Shown: positions 23,219 through 32,343 of the stretch, piece by piece
Position numbering within the stretch: position 1 is the first letter of the stretch
Layout: every line of letters begins with the position of its first letter
DNA from: Gordonia effusa NBRC 100432
GTDB taxonomy: Bacteria; Actinomycetota; Actinomycetes; Mycobacteriales; Mycobacteriaceae
DNA: 36,398 nucleotides
Assembly: GCF_000241305.1 (NCBI RefSeq)
Contig: NZ_BAEH01000012.1
Location: 1 to 36,398 of the forward strand
Direction of reading: 5' to 3'
Program-made: the position numbers and the translations under genes
Notes under the pieces: generated by a model
What the model was told of the DNA's origin: nothing
The model's input: only the letters and a program-made list of their open reading frames with translations
The model's database searches: none

Positions 23219-24778
23219 TCAGCCCGCGGCGACAGACGTCGGCACGTACTGACCGGCAACTCGAACCCAGTCTGGCGGTGCCGGGTCGTGGCGCAGCAAT
23301 CGCTTGACCGTCTTGAACGTCGCGGTCTGCGGAAGCTCGTCGACGATCCGCACTCGAGTTGGCCATTGCTTAGGGCCCAGATCGCTTTGCCCGGAAAGGA
23401 ATTCGTCAAACTCGTCCGAAGTCAGATTCGGCGCCACCAGGACCGCCCACAGGTCATCGCCGATCTCAGCTGGTACGCCGTAGACTGCCGCGAGCTCAAT
23501 CTTGGGATGCCGCACCAGGATATGTTCGACCGGCGCGGTGCCGATGTTCTCGCCGTCGATACGCGCCCAGTCTCCGACGCGACCCGCGAAATGAACATAA
23601 CCATCGACATCGACCCAACCGAGGTCGCCGGTTCGATAGACCCCGTCGCGTAGTCGCTCGGCCGTTGCTTCGACGTCGCCGTAGTAGCCGTCGAAAAGCC
23701 CTGCGCCCGTGGTATTTACAATCTCACCAATGGTTCCGACTGCAACGGGTGAGGCCGAATCGGGTTCCACCACAGCGACATTGGCCGGCAGCGGACCCAG
23801 TGCGTCGGGTGGGGTATCGGCGGTCCGCGTGATCGACACGCCACCCTCGGTGGAACCAAAGCCGTCGACGACCGTGCAACCGAACCGTTCGGCGAATGCC
23901 GCCCGATCGACCGCTGATGCCTCGTTGCCGTAGACAACCCGCAACGATGTCGCACCGTCGTCGGGGCGTGGCGGTACCGCGAGAATATAGTGCAACGGTT
24001 TGCCGACATAGTTGGCGTAGGTGACTCGATAACGATGCAGATCCGCGATGAAGCCGCTGGCGGAAAAGCTGCGGCGCAACGCTATTGACGCGCCACCGGC
24101 AACGGCCACCGACCATCCCGCGATCGTCGCGTTGGAATGGAACAGCGGCATCGAGAGATAGACGACGTCATCGGCGCCAATGTTGAAACGCTCGGCCAAC
24201 ATCAGACCGGCCCCGGCGAATTTGCGTTGACCGCATCGCACCGCCTTGGGATCGCCACTGGTGCCCGACGTGAAGATCAGCATCAGTAAGTCGTCCGGGC
24301 TGTGGTCGACGATGGCGACCGGAGCGTCGACGTACGGCGCCAGAAGCGAATCCCACTCCGGACTGTCAACGTTGATGACCGTCGCCGGGCAATCGATTCC
24401 GTCTATGAGCGGTGCGGTGTCATCGGATACCACCACAACCTGGCAATCAGCGATCCCGATATCGCGAGCCAGGGCAGCTCCCCGTCTAGTCGTGTTGAGG
24501 CCGACGAGTACGACGTCGGAGATGGCGGCCGCTGCCAGCAGATAGCTGAACTCCGGCACGTTGCCAAGCAATACGCCGACGTGCGGTGGCCGGCTACTGT
24601 CGAATAGTCCCGAGAGTGCCTGCACCCGCTGCGCACTCGACGCCAAATGTGCACGCCAAGAAACGAATTGGTCGTCGAAATACAGACCGCGATCCTCGAC
24701 GTCAACGAGTGATTCCAGCAGGCCGCTCAGCGTACGTGCGTCGGTGACCGACGAGGAGCTGCGCGCGCGGTCAGTCAT
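23219..24778 (-). CDS. fadD17: Steroid-CoA ligase FadD17
   Basis: A 519-residue AMP-forming ligase, close to M. tuberculosis FadD17 (502 aa) in size and position (after fadE26-fadE27). Motifs are the P-loop LIFTSGTSGDPKAVRCG (about 168-184), GFGSTEGGVSITRT, YRTGDLGWVDVDGYVHFAGR and a C-terminal TATFKTVKRLL, which supplies the catalytic Lys in an F-K context instead of G-K. FadD17 activates shorter (C24-type) steroid side-chain acids. A frame opening at 25003 would overlap fadE27 by over 200 bp; ATG 24778 starts one base after the fadE27 stop (TGA-T-ATG), so it is chosen. Confidence 0.88.
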   Translation of the reverse strand: MTDRARSSSSVTDARTLSGLLESLVDVEDRGLYFDDQFVSWRAHLASSAQRVQALSGLFDSSRPPHVGVLLGNVPEFSYLLAAAAISDVVLVGLNTTRRGAALARDIGIADCQVVVVSDDTAPLIDGIDCPATVINVDSPEWDSLLAPYVDAPVAIVDHSPDDLLMLIFTSGTSGDPKAVRCGQRKFAGAGLMLAERFNIGADDVVYLSMPLFHSNATIAGWSVAVAGGASIALRRSFSASGFIADLHRYRVTYANYVGKPLHYILAVPPRPDDGATSLRVVYGNEASAVDRAAFAERFGCTVVDGFGSTEGGVSITRTADTPPDALGPLPANVAVVEPDSASPVAVGTIGEIVNTTGAGLFDGYYGDVEATAERLRDGVYRTGDLGWVDVDGYVHFAGRVGDWARIDGENIGTAPVEHILVRHPKIELAAVYGVPAEIGDDLWAVLVAPNLTSDEFDEFLSGQSDLGPKQWPTRVRIVDELPQTATFKTVKRLLRHDPAPPDWVRVAGQYVPTSVAAG

Positions 24779-24779
24779 A

Positions 24780-25892
24780 TCAGGCTGGTTCGGCGGCGAG
24801 TGCTGCTCCGATGCTTGCCAGCGTCGCCGGCAGCGACCCCAGCCCGAACTCATTGTGCTTGGCGCGCAAGAAGTATCGATGCACCGGATGGCTGGTGTCG
24901 AGTCCGACGCCGCCGTGCACGTGGACTGCCGTGTGCGAGACTCGATGCCCCGCCTGGGCGGCCCAGTATTTCGCCGTCGACACCGCGACCGACGACTGAT
25001 CACCGTTGGCCAGCAGCCACGCCGCCTGAGCGGTGGTCAACTTCAGTCCCTGAACATCGATGTACCCGTCAGCAAGGCGTTGTGCGACAGCTTGATTCGC
25101 GCCGATTGGCTTTCCGAATTGCTCCCGTTCGGCAGCATATGCCGCCGTCAGTTCCAGTGCTCGTTCCAAAATGCCGGACTGTTCGGCACATGCCGCGAGG
25201 GCGGCGCGGTCGAGAAGAGTTGATACCGCGGCGCTGCCACCGGACAACACCGCCTCATCCGGAACGGTTACCGCGTCGAAGTCGACCTGCGCCGTCGGCA
25301 GGAGCCCGGTCGACGGTGTCGCGGTGATTCGTACCCCATCGGCTTCGGTCGGAACCAGCACGACGACCGAGCCGTCCGGGCCGGCGGCGGTAACCAGCAG
25401 TGCATCGGCCGCGGTAGCGAATGCGACGATCACTTTGGCGCCGTTGAGCTTCCACGACTTTCCGTCTCGATGTAGGGAGGTTGCCGGCGATGCCGGGTCG
25501 TAGCCGAGGTCTTCGTCGATCGCGACGCCCAGGACGCCAAGTCCAGCGGCGGCGCGTTCGAGCCAGTCGCCGCGCAGGGATTTGGAGCCGAAGGCGGCAA
25601 GTGTCGGAAGTACGGCAATCGAGTGCTGGCCGTAGGGAACCAATGCCAGTGCGCGGCCTAGCTGTTCGGCCACGGCGATGGTATCGGCAACCGTTAGGCC
25701 GCCGCCCCCGACTTTCTCCGGGAGTTCGAGTCCGAGCAGTCCCGCCTGGGAGAGTTCGCGCCACAGGTCTACGTCGAGTCGGGCGCCGGCCGCTTCCAAT
25801 TCCGCGACCTTCTCCGGGCCGGACAACTTGGCGGCGATGTCGGCGGCCAGCCCGGCGACCTCGGCGGTTGTTTCATCGGGAGTGAAATCCAT
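24780..25892 (-). CDS. fadE27: Steroid acyl-CoA dehydrogenase subunit FadE27 (ChsE5)
   Basis: A 370-residue acyl-CoA dehydrogenase-fold subunit, similar in length to M. tuberculosis FadE27 (Rv3505). Visible features are the N-terminal MDFTPDETTAEVAGLAADIA, the helix LLGLELPEKVGGGGLTVADT, ERALELTAAYAAEREQFGKP and VSHTAVHVHGGVGLDTSHPV. In M. tuberculosis, FadE26 and FadE27 form an alpha2beta2 heterotetramer that introduces the alpha-beta double bond into C24/C27 steroid side-chain CoAs, with shared FAD sites. It starts 44 bp after the fadE26 stop and ends one base before fadD17. Confidence 0.9.
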   Translation of the reverse strand: MDFTPDETTAEVAGLAADIAAKLSGPEKVAELEAAGARLDVDLWRELSQAGLLGLELPEKVGGGGLTVADTIAVAEQLGRALALVPYGQHSIAVLPTLAAFGSKSLRGDWLERAAAGLGVLGVAIDEDLGYDPASPATSLHRDGKSWKLNGAKVIVAFATAADALLVTAAGPDGSVVVLVPTEADGVRITATPSTGLLPTAQVDFDAVTVPDEAVLSGGSAAVSTLLDRAALAACAEQSGILERALELTAAYAAEREQFGKPIGANQAVAQRLADGYIDVQGLKLTTAQAAWLLANGDQSSVAVSTAKYWAAQAGHRVSHTAVHVHGGVGLDTSHPVHRYFLRAKHNEFGLGSLPATLASIGAALAAEPA

Positions 25893-25936
25893 TGGTATCG
25901 AATACCTTTTCGTCGGGTGCGTACAGGAACGTCAGG

Positions 25937-27139
25937 TCAGCGTCGCTGATGGGGTTGTCCGAGGGCGAGCATCGCGATGATGTCGCGCTGCACCTCGTTG
26001 GTTCCGCCGCCGAAAGTGAGGATGAGGGAGGAGCGTTGGAAGCGCTCGAGGCGGCCGAGCAGGTGTGCCCCGGAGCTGCCTTGTCGCAGGGTGGCCGCGG
26101 GACCGACGACCTGCATCAACAATCGGTATGCCTCGGGGGCGAATTCGGTGCCGTAGACCTTGGTTGCCGATGCGTCCGCTGGACTCGGCGCACCGCCCGA
26201 CGACGCGGCCGAGGCGATCTTCCAGTTGACCAATTTCAGAAACTCGACGCCGGCATGTACCTGTGCGAGATTCGACTGCACCCACGGGGCGTCGATCACC
26301 GGAGAACCATCGGAAGTCTTTGTGTTCTGGGCCCATTCGATGGTCTCGCGTAGTGCGTGCTGAATCGGCGCGGCACTGCACAGGGCGACGCGCTCATTGT
26401 TGAGCTGATTGGTGACCAGCGGCCAGCCCTTACCCAACTCGCCGACCAAGGCGGTCGCGGGTACCCGGACATCGGAATAGTAGGTCGCGCTGGTGTCGAC
26501 GCCGGCCATCGTGTGCACCGGGGTGTAGCTGAAGCCGTCGGCGGTGGTCGGCACGATGAGCATCGAAATGCCTTTGTGCTTGCGGCCGTTGGGTTCTAAG
26601 CCACTCGGGTCGGTGCGGCATGCGAGCCAGACATAGTCGGCGTAGGGGATCAGCGACGTCCACATCTTCTGACCGTTGATGACAAAGTCGTCGCCGTCGC
26701 GGACCGCGGTCGTACGTAATGAGGCGAGGTCGGTGCCGGCGCCCGGCTCGGAGTAGCCGATGGAGAAATGCAATTCACCCGACGCGATCTTCGGCAGGAA
26801 AAACGCCTTCTGCTCGTCGGTGCCGTAGTGCATGATGGTCGGCGCGACCGAGTTGATGGTCAAAAATGGCACCGGGGCGCCGGCGATCGCCGCTTCATCG
26901 GTGAAGATCAGCTGATCCATCATCGACCGGTTCTGGCCGCCGAACTCCTCGGGCCAGCCGAGTGCCAGCCAACCGTCGGCTCCCATCTGTGCCACGACGT
27001 CGCGGTAGGCGGTGCCCTCACCGATTTCGCCCGACGTCGACGTGAGCGCGGCACGACGCTCGGGCGTCATGAGTTTCGCGAAATACGCACGGAGCTCGCG
27101 CCGCAACTCGGCTTGCTGGTCGGTGTAGGCGATACGCAT
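25937..27139 (-). CDS. fadE26: Steroid acyl-CoA dehydrogenase subunit FadE26 (ChsE4)
   Basis: A 400-residue acyl-CoA dehydrogenase, the same length as M. tuberculosis FadE26 (Rv3504). It starts MRIAYTDQQAELRRELRAYF and has WLALGWPEEFGGQNRS, the FAD/substrate segment IGYSEPGAGTDLASL, INGQKMWTSLIPYADYVWL, and the C-terminal LTFGGGTNEVQRDIIA. Start ATG 27139 has GGAG at a 5-nt spacing; the frame is open back to 27352 but would cross the KstR box and fdxD. It is the partner of FadE27 and the first gene of fadE26-fadE27-fadD17. The promoter is shared divergently with fdxD across the box at 27176. Confidence 0.91.
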   Translation of the reverse strand: MRIAYTDQQAELRRELRAYFAKLMTPERRAALTSTSGEIGEGTAYRDVVAQMGADGWLALGWPEEFGGQNRSMMDQLIFTDEAAIAGAPVPFLTINSVAPTIMHYGTDEQKAFFLPKIASGELHFSIGYSEPGAGTDLASLRTTAVRDGDDFVINGQKMWTSLIPYADYVWLACRTDPSGLEPNGRKHKGISMLIVPTTADGFSYTPVHTMAGVDTSATYYSDVRVPATALVGELGKGWPLVTNQLNNERVALCSAAPIQHALRETIEWAQNTKTSDGSPVIDAPWVQSNLAQVHAGVEFLKLVNWKIASAASSGGAPSPADASATKVYGTEFAPEAYRLLMQVVGPAATLRQGSSGAHLLGRLERFQRSSLILTFGGGTNEVQRDIIAMLALGQPHQRR

Positions 27140-27175
27140 CAGAACTCCATAACGGGCGGTGGGTGTTCTATAATC

Positions 27176-27189
27176 TGTAACACGTTCTA
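27176..27189. promoter_or_regulatory. KstR-type operator between fadE26 and fdxD
   Basis: TGTAACACGTTCTA has the conserved AAC-N2-GTT core and a full right half-site. A further GTTCTATAA lies at 27165-27173, a possible additional half-site. It probably controls both divergent units. Confidence 0.75.
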
Positions 27190-27244
27190 ACCCGAAAGCG
27201 GCGGCTGCGTCAACAGGCGTCGACGACCAGTAGGAGTGTGTGGG

Positions 27245-27436
27245 ATGCGAATCAAGGCCGACTTCGATCTCTGCGAGTCCAATGCCATCTGCGTGGGTAT
27301 GGCACCGGACATTTTTGACCTGGATGACGACGACTACCTGGTCATTTTGCAAGAAGAGGTACCCGCCGAACGGGTCGAAGAACTACGCCAGGTGGTGGCG
27401 AGCTGCCCGAAGTCGGCGTTGAGTTTGGACGAGTGA
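27245..27436 (+). CDS. fdxD: Ferredoxin FdxD, [3Fe-4S]-type
   Basis: A 63-residue ferredoxin. Cluster ligands are Cys10 and Cys16 in CESNAIC, where the middle position is Asn13 instead of Cys, and Cys54 in SCPKSAL. This CxxXxxC...CP pattern is typical of P450-partner ferredoxins. It matches M. tuberculosis FdxD (Rv3503c), which occupies the same position next to hsd4A and fadE26. It may donate electrons to CYP125 or to the CYP125 paralog. ATG 27245 has AGGAG at an 8-nt spacing; GTG 27236 overlaps that site and is rejected. Confidence 0.9.
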   Translation: MRIKADFDLCESNAICVGMAPDIFDLDDDDYLVILQEEVPAERVEELRQVVASCPKSALSLDE

Positions 27437-27485
27437 TCTGATTCGGCCGAAACGATTGCCGTTTTGGTCGATGCCTGTATGGTAC

Positions 27486-27499
27486 TGCAACAGGTTCTA
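27486..27499. promoter_or_regulatory. KstR-type operator for hsd4A-mce4
   Basis: TGCAACAGGTTCTA has the conserved core and a complete right half-site that runs on as GTTCTAGTTTTG. TAGTTT (27498-27503) is a likely -10. This implies a leader of about 38 nt before GTG 27548. No other box is found before yrbE4A, so the mce4 operon probably depends on this promoter. Confidence 0.78.
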
Positions 27500-27547
27500 G
27501 TTTTGGGGGGCGCAAAACTTGTCAGCAGTGCTTGGAAGGTTGAATCA

Positions 27548-28438
27548 GTGGTTGCTTCACTCGAAGGCCGCGTCGCGGTAGTTACCGGCGCGGGTGCCGG
27601 ACTCGGTCGCGCGGAGGCGATCGGATTGGCGTCGCAGGGCGCGACCGTTGTGGTCAATGACCTCGCCGGTGCGTTGGATGCGAGCGATGTCTTCGACGTC
27701 ATCAAGGCCGCCGGTGGCACCGCGGTCGGCGTGGCCGGCGACATCTCGGCGTCGGAAACAGCCACCGAGATCATGCGGACCGCTACCGAGACACTCGGCG
27801 GACTCGACATCGTGGTGAACAACGCCGGAGTGATCCGCGACAAAATTCTGTTCAACATGTCCGACGACGACTGGGACCTGGTGATCAGAGTTCATCTGCG
27901 CGGCCATTTTCTGCTCAACCGCAATGCCGGCGCCTACTGGCGAGCGAAGTCCAAAGAGTCGGGCGCCCCGGTCTACGGCCGCCTGATCAACACGTCGTCG
28001 GAGGCCGGTCTACTCGGCGGAGCCGGCCAACCCAACTACGCGGCAGCGAAAGCCGGCATCACCGCGCTCACGCTTTCGGCGTCGCGCGCACTGGATCGGT
28101 TTGGGGTCCGATCCAACGCCATCTGCCCGCGTGCTCGTACCGCGATGACCGAGAACGTCTTTGGTGACGCCCCGACCGACGGCGTCGATCCACTCTCTCC
28201 TGAACACGTCGTTGAGCTTGTCAAATACCTAGCTGGGCCAGACTCAGACCGTGTCAACGGTCAGGTGTTCATCGTGTACGGTCCGAAGGTCACTTTGATG
28301 GCGGCACCGCAAGCAGCCCACGTGTTCAACGCCGACTGTGACTCCTGGCGCGCCGGAGAACTCGGCGGATCGCTTACCAGCTACTTTGCTGATCGTGATC
28401 CGTCAATATCGTTCTCCGCAAGTGCGCTAATGAACTAA
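27548..28438 (+). CDS. hsd4A: Short-chain dehydrogenase Hsd4A (steroid side-chain 3-hydroxyacyl-CoA dehydrogenase)
   Basis: A 296-residue classical SDR. It has the NAD-binding motif TGAGAGLG (about 13-20), NNAG (about 91-94), and the catalytic Ser about 150 with Tyr164-x3-Lys168 in QPNYAAAKAG. In actinobacterial sterol catabolism Hsd4A-type proteins oxidise the 22-hydroxy side-chain CoA ester (and 17-beta-hydroxysteroids), feeding the FadA5 thiolase. An in-frame start at 27464 lies upstream of the KstR box; GTG 27548 with GGAAGG at 8 nt is preferred. As in M. tuberculosis (Rv3502c) it directly precedes yrbE4A, 57 bp away, and is probably the first gene of the mce4 transcript. Confidence 0.87.
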   Translation: MVASLEGRVAVVTGAGAGLGRAEAIGLASQGATVVVNDLAGALDASDVFDVIKAAGGTAVGVAGDISASETATEIMRTATETLGGLDIVVNNAGVIRDKILFNMSDDDWDLVIRVHLRGHFLLNRNAGAYWRAKSKESGAPVYGRLINTSSEAGLLGGAGQPNYAAAKAGITALTLSASRALDRFGVRSNAICPRARTAMTENVFGDAPTDGVDPLSPEHVVELVKYLAGPDSDRVNGQVFIVYGPKVTLMAAPQAAHVFNADCDSWRAGELGGSLTSYFADRDPSISFSASALMN

Positions 28439-28495
28439 GACATATGACTGTTTCGGGCATGGTAGGTTCGCCACAGCCGCGCGTTAGGAGTGCAG

Positions 28496-29260
28496 GTGAT
28501 TCGCAAGCTCGCGACGCCGTTTTCGGCGGTCGGTGACTTTGTGTCACTTGGGGTTGAGTCTTCCCGTGAGCTGTTTCGGCGCCCGTTTCAATGGCGGGAA
28601 ACCGTAGAACAGTCGTGGGCGATCGCCCGCGTCTCGATGGTGCCGACATTGCTCGTCGCCATTCCGTTTACGGTCCTCGTGAGTTTTACACTCAACATCT
28701 TGTTGCGAGAGATCGGCGCGCAGGACCTGTCCGGAGCGGGTGCCGCGTTGGGCACCATCACTCAGATTGGTCCTATCGTGACGGTGCTGATCGTCGCCGG
28801 CGCGGGAGCAACGGCCATCTGCGCCGACCTCGGCGCACGTACGATCCGCGAAGAGATCGACGCACTGAAAGTGCTCGGTATCAACCCGATTCACCGACTG
28901 GTGGTGCCGCGCATCATCGCCTCGACAGGTGTGGCGCTACTACTTAACAGTCTCGTCTGCACCATTGGTATTGGCGGCGGCTTTGTTTTCTCCGTCTACC
29001 TGCAGGATGTGAACCCCGGTGCCTTCCTGGCAAACCTCACCCTGCTCACCGGACTCGGCGAGTTGATGATCTCGATGGTCAAAGCGGCGCTGTTCGGTCT
29101 GTTCGCCGGCATGGTCGGGTGCTACCAGGGACTCAATGTCTCGGGTGGAGCCAAGGGCGTCGGCGACGCCGTCAACGAGACGGTTGTCTATTCGTTCATG
29201 GCGCTGTTCGTGGTCAATGTCGTGGTGACCGCGGTCGGTCTGAAAGCGACGGCGGGTTAA
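28496..29260 (+). CDS. yrbE4A: YrbE4A, permease subunit of the Mce4 sterol importer
   Basis: A 254-residue MlaE/YrbE-type integral membrane protein, the same length as M. tuberculosis YrbE4A. Conserved blocks are FRRPFQWRETVEQSWAIARV, then PFTVLVSFTLNILLREIGAQ, AGAGATAICADLGARTIREE (the EIDALKVLGINP coupling helix follows) and GVGDAVNETVVYSF. It forms the membrane channel of the ABC-type Mce4 importer with YrbE4B; the ATPase (MceG) is encoded elsewhere. Start GTG 28496 has TTAGGAG at 5 nt; a GTG six bases earlier overlaps the ribosome binding site. Confidence 0.93.
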   Translation: MIRKLATPFSAVGDFVSLGVESSRELFRRPFQWRETVEQSWAIARVSMVPTLLVAIPFTVLVSFTLNILLREIGAQDLSGAGAALGTITQIGPIVTVLIVAGAGATAICADLGARTIREEIDALKVLGINPIHRLVVPRIIASTGVALLLNSLVCTIGIGGGFVFSVYLQDVNPGAFLANLTLLTGLGELMISMVKAALFGLFAGMVGCYQGLNVSGGAKGVGDAVNETVVYSFMALFVVNVVVTAVGLKATAG

Positions 29261-29261
29261 T

Positions 29262-30113
29262 ATGGTTCTCCCATTCACCACCCGACTGCGAGGTGCTCGC
29301 GTAGCCGCGAAAAATATCGGCGAAGACTGGAACCAAATCGGGGACCAGGCGCTGTTCTATTGGGACAGCATCGTTTCCATACCCAAAGCGCTGCGTCTGT
29401 ACAAAAAGGAAACGCTGCGTCTGATCGCCGAAATCTCGATGGGGACCGGCGCGCTTGCGATGATCGGCGGCACCGTCGTCGTGGTGGGATTCCTGACGCT
29501 GTTTACCGGCGGCACCATCGCTGTGCAGGGCTACAACTCGTTGGCCAATATCGGCGTCGAGGCGTTGACCGGCTTCTTCTCCGCCTTCATCAACGTGCGT
29601 ATCGCGGTACCCGTTATCGCCGGCATCGCCCTCGCGGCAACGATTGGCGCCGGGGCGACGGCACAGTTGGGCGCGATGCGAGTCAGCGAAGAGATCGACG
29701 CACTCGAAGTCATGGCGATCTCGTCGATCCCCTATCTCGTCAGCACTCGAATCATCGCCGGGCTGGTTGCCATCATCCCGCTGTACGCACTGGCATCGCT
29801 GGCGTCGTTCATCGCCAGCCGCTTCGCGACCGTGTTCCTCTACGGTCAATCGCCCGGTGTCTACGACCACTACTTCAACACCTTCTTAATCCCCTCCGAC
29901 ATCATGTGGTCGTTCGTACAGGCCATCTGCATGGCCGTCGCAGTTATGCTCATTCACACCTACTACGGCTTCAACACGTCCGGTGGTCCGGTCGGCGTAG
30001 GTATCGCGGTCGGCAACGCGGTGCGGGCATCGCTCGTCGTGGTTGTCGTCATCACCCTATTGACCTCGTTGGCCATCTACGGCGCAGACGGCAAATTCAA
30101 CTTGGCGGGCTGA
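29262..30113 (+). CDS. yrbE4B: YrbE4B, second permease subunit of the Mce4 importer
   Basis: A 283-residue multispanning MlaE-family protein. It begins MVLPFTTRLRGARVAAKNIG and carries LTLFTGGTIAVQGYNSLANI, GAGATAQLGAMRVSEEIDAL (the cytoplasmic EEIDALEVM segment) and the C-terminal GVGIAVGNAVRASLVVVVVI. It pairs with YrbE4A. It starts one base after the yrbE4A stop (TAATATG) and is followed 3 bp later by mce4A. Confidence 0.93.
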   Translation: MVLPFTTRLRGARVAAKNIGEDWNQIGDQALFYWDSIVSIPKALRLYKKETLRLIAEISMGTGALAMIGGTVVVVGFLTLFTGGTIAVQGYNSLANIGVEALTGFFSAFINVRIAVPVIAGIALAATIGAGATAQLGAMRVSEEIDALEVMAISSIPYLVSTRIIAGLVAIIPLYALASLASFIASRFATVFLYGQSPGVYDHYFNTFLIPSDIMWSFVQAICMAVAVMLIHTYYGFNTSGGPVGVGIAVGNAVRASLVVVVVITLLTSLAIYGADGKFNLAG

Positions 30114-30116
30114 GCG

Positions 30117-31295
30117 ATGTCACGAAAGCAGGAACGTAGCAACGGCGTTCGCAAGCTCGCGGCTGCCGCAATGGTGATCGCGCTCGTGGCGTTGATCGTC
30201 GCCGCCAGCATCCAATTTCTCGGCGGCTTCAAGTCGACCAAGCCGATTACCGTCGTCGCGCCGCGCGCCGGTCTGGTGATGAATCCCGACGCCAAGGTCA
30301 AACTGCGCGGAGTGGAAGTTGGAAGGGTCGACTCCATCACGCAGAAGGACGGCCATGCGGTTCTGACACTCAACATCTCGTCGGATCAACTGCGGATGAT
30401 CCCAGCCAATGTGACCGCGGATATCAAGTCCAACACTATCTTTGGCGCCAAGGCAGTTAACTTCGACGTCCCGGCGAGTGGCCCGGTCGGCACGCTGAGC
30501 GCGGGTGCGGTCATCGACGCCGACCACGTAGTAGTGGAACTGAACACCGTCTATCAGAAGCTGGTAGCGGTACTGGCGAAGTTGCAGCCGGAAAAGCTTA
30601 ATGCCACGATCGGCGCGCTGAATACCGCGCTGGACGGCAATGGTGACAATATCGGTCGGGGTTTGGCCGGGCTGTCGACGTTGTTAGCCAAGACCAATCC
30701 GCATCTCCCCGAACTCAACGAGTTATTCGAGCAGGCGGCGTCGGCGACGAATATCTATGCCGACGTGATGCCGGATTTGTTGCGCACCGTGGACAACACC
30801 ATCTTCCTGGGCAATACATTGGTCGACAACACGTCGAATCTCGATGCGCTGCTGGTGAATACAACCGGCATGGCCAATACGATCGACGGTATCCTCGCGC
30901 CGCGCAAGGCGCAGATCATCAAAATGCTGAGCAACCTCAATCCCACTGCGACGTTGCTGGGCTATCAGGCTCCGGGGCTTCGATGTTTTATCACCGCGAC
31001 GGCCGCCGCCGGCCAGATGGCCGCGCCGATCTTCGGTCTCAATGACGGACAGCTCAAGCTCAACGCCGGCCTGCTGCCCGGTAAGGAACCGTATCGGTAT
31101 CCGTACAACCTTCCCGAGAATAACGCCGACGGGCCGCCGACTTGTGAAGGGGGACTGAGTAATCCACGGCCGAAGAAGAAGGCTGACTTCTACGTGACCG
31201 ACAACGCGCCGCAGCCCTACCAGCCGCGCACAACGCCAAAGTTCAATTCCAAGAAGGTCTTTCAGTTGTTGTTTGGAGCACCGCCCCGTGGATAG
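30117..31295 (+). CDS. mce4A: Mce4A, sterol-import MCE protein
   Basis: A 392-residue protein with one N-terminal membrane anchor (about 17-36, AMVIALVALIVAASIQFLGG), then the MCE domain (about 42-120) with PRAGLVMNPDAKVKLRGVEV and GRVDSITQ, followed by a long helical region and a loop with FITATAAAGQMAAPIFG. Mce proteins assemble as a tubular hexamer across the periplasm. Mce4A in M. tuberculosis and Rhodococcus is needed for cholesterol import. Start ATG 30117, 3 bp after yrbE4B. It overlaps mce4B by 8 bp. Confidence 0.93.
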   Translation: MSRKQERSNGVRKLAAAAMVIALVALIVAASIQFLGGFKSTKPITVVAPRAGLVMNPDAKVKLRGVEVGRVDSITQKDGHAVLTLNISSDQLRMIPANVTADIKSNTIFGAKAVNFDVPASGPVGTLSAGAVIDADHVVVELNTVYQKLVAVLAKLQPEKLNATIGALNTALDGNGDNIGRGLAGLSTLLAKTNPHLPELNELFEQAASATNIYADVMPDLLRTVDNTIFLGNTLVDNTSNLDALLVNTTGMANTIDGILAPRKAQIIKMLSNLNPTATLLGYQAPGLRCFITATAAAGQMAAPIFGLNDGQLKLNAGLLPGKEPYRYPYNLPENNADGPPTCEGGLSNPRPKKKADFYVTDNAPQPYQPRTTPKFNSKKVFQLLFGAPPRG

Positions 31296-32343
31296 TAGAG
31301 CACGCGCGTTCCGCGCGACCCTGATCAAACTGGGCATCTTCGCTATCACGATGATCCTGGTGTTCGTGGCGTTGGTGGTGGTGTTCAGCCGATACCGGCC
31401 GGGCAGCTCCTACGACTATTCGGCGATGTTCACCAGTGCGTCATCGATGAAAACCGGTGCCAAGGTAAAGATCGCTGGCGTCGAGGTGGGTGCGGTGTCT
31501 GGCATCGAACTCACCCAGTCGTCGGAGGCCAAGGTCGACTTCAGCGTCGACGAGGACTACCCGTTGCCGTCGAGTGTGCGCGCGCTGATCCGATACGAAA
31601 ACCTAACCGGCGACCGATACGTCGAGCTGCAACGCGGTGTGGGAGACGTGAATTCGACGATCAGCCCCGGCGGTCAGATCCCGATCTCGCAGACCGAGCC
31701 GGCACTCGACCTCGATAAGCTGCTCGGCGGTTTCAAGCCGCTGTTTCGTACTCTCAACCCGACCGAGGTCAATGAACTTTCCGAATCGCTGATCCAGGTG
31801 TTTCAGGGCCAGGGACCCGCGCTGACTTCGCTGCTCAAGTCAACGTCGCAGTTCACCAACAGCCTGGCCGACCGAGATGAGTTGATCGGTCAGGTGATCG
31901 ACAATCTGAACAAGACCCTGGGCACACTCGACGCCGATCAGCAGGGGTTCTCCTCAGATTTGGATCGGCTGCATCAACTTGTGGACGGACTTGCCGCCGA
32001 CCGCACGACGATCGGTCAGGCGCTGTCGTCGACGTCGGCGGTTACCAACGACTTGGCGTCGTTGCTCACCGACACGCGTCCGCAATTGAAGTCGCTGGTA
32101 ACTGATACCGGCAAACTCGCCGACGAGATGAACAAGGGCGAGGGTTACGTGCGGGAAGTGTTGCCGCGCTTGCCAAATGACTTCAAGACCCTGTCGAATC
32201 TAGGATCTTACGGTGCGTGGCTGCAGATTTGGCTATGCAAGCAACGGTTGCTTTTCACCGGGCCGGGGAACACCCAGATCTCGGTGGTGACCCTTGATGC
32301 GACAAAGAATTCTCGCCCAGGGAACAGGTGTGACAACACATGA
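31288..32343 (+). CDS. mce4B: Mce4B
   Basis: A 351-residue MCE-family protein, close to M. tuberculosis Mce4B (350 aa). It has an N-terminal anchor (about 12-32, LGIFAITMILVFVALVVVFS), the MCE domain (YSAMFTSASSMKTGAKVKIA, GVEVGAVSGIEL), and a helical tail with heptad-like LDRLHQLVDGLAADRTTIGQ. The C-terminal GAWLQIWLCKQRL contains a Cys. GTG 31288 with GGAG 9 nt upstream is preferred to TTG 31273. It overlaps the mce4A stop and ends in a 4-bp ATGA overlap with mce4C. Confidence 0.92.
   Translation: MDSRARAFRATLIKLGIFAITMILVFVALVVVFSRYRPGSSYDYSAMFTSASSMKTGAKVKIAGVEVGAVSGIELTQSSEAKVDFSVDEDYPLPSSVRALIRYENLTGDRYVELQRGVGDVNSTISPGGQIPISQTEPALDLDKLLGGFKPLFRTLNPTEVNELSESLIQVFQGQGPALTSLLKSTSQFTNSLADRDELIGQVIDNLNKTLGTLDADQQGFSSDLDRLHQLVDGLAADRTTIGQALSSTSAVTNDLASLLTDTRPQLKSLVTDTGKLADEMNKGEGYVREVLPRLPNDFKTLSNLGSYGAWLQIWLCKQRLLFTGPGNTQISVVTLDATKNSRPGNRCDNT

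Noticed and set aside
24779..25003. N-terminal extension of FadD17
   Set aside because: It would overlap fadE27 for over 200 bp and is Arg/Ser-rich; ATG 24778 right after the fadE27 stop fits better.
27140..27352. N-terminal extension of FadE26
   Set aside because: It runs through the KstR box and fdxD; ATG 27139 has a good ribosome binding site and gives the family length of 400 aa.
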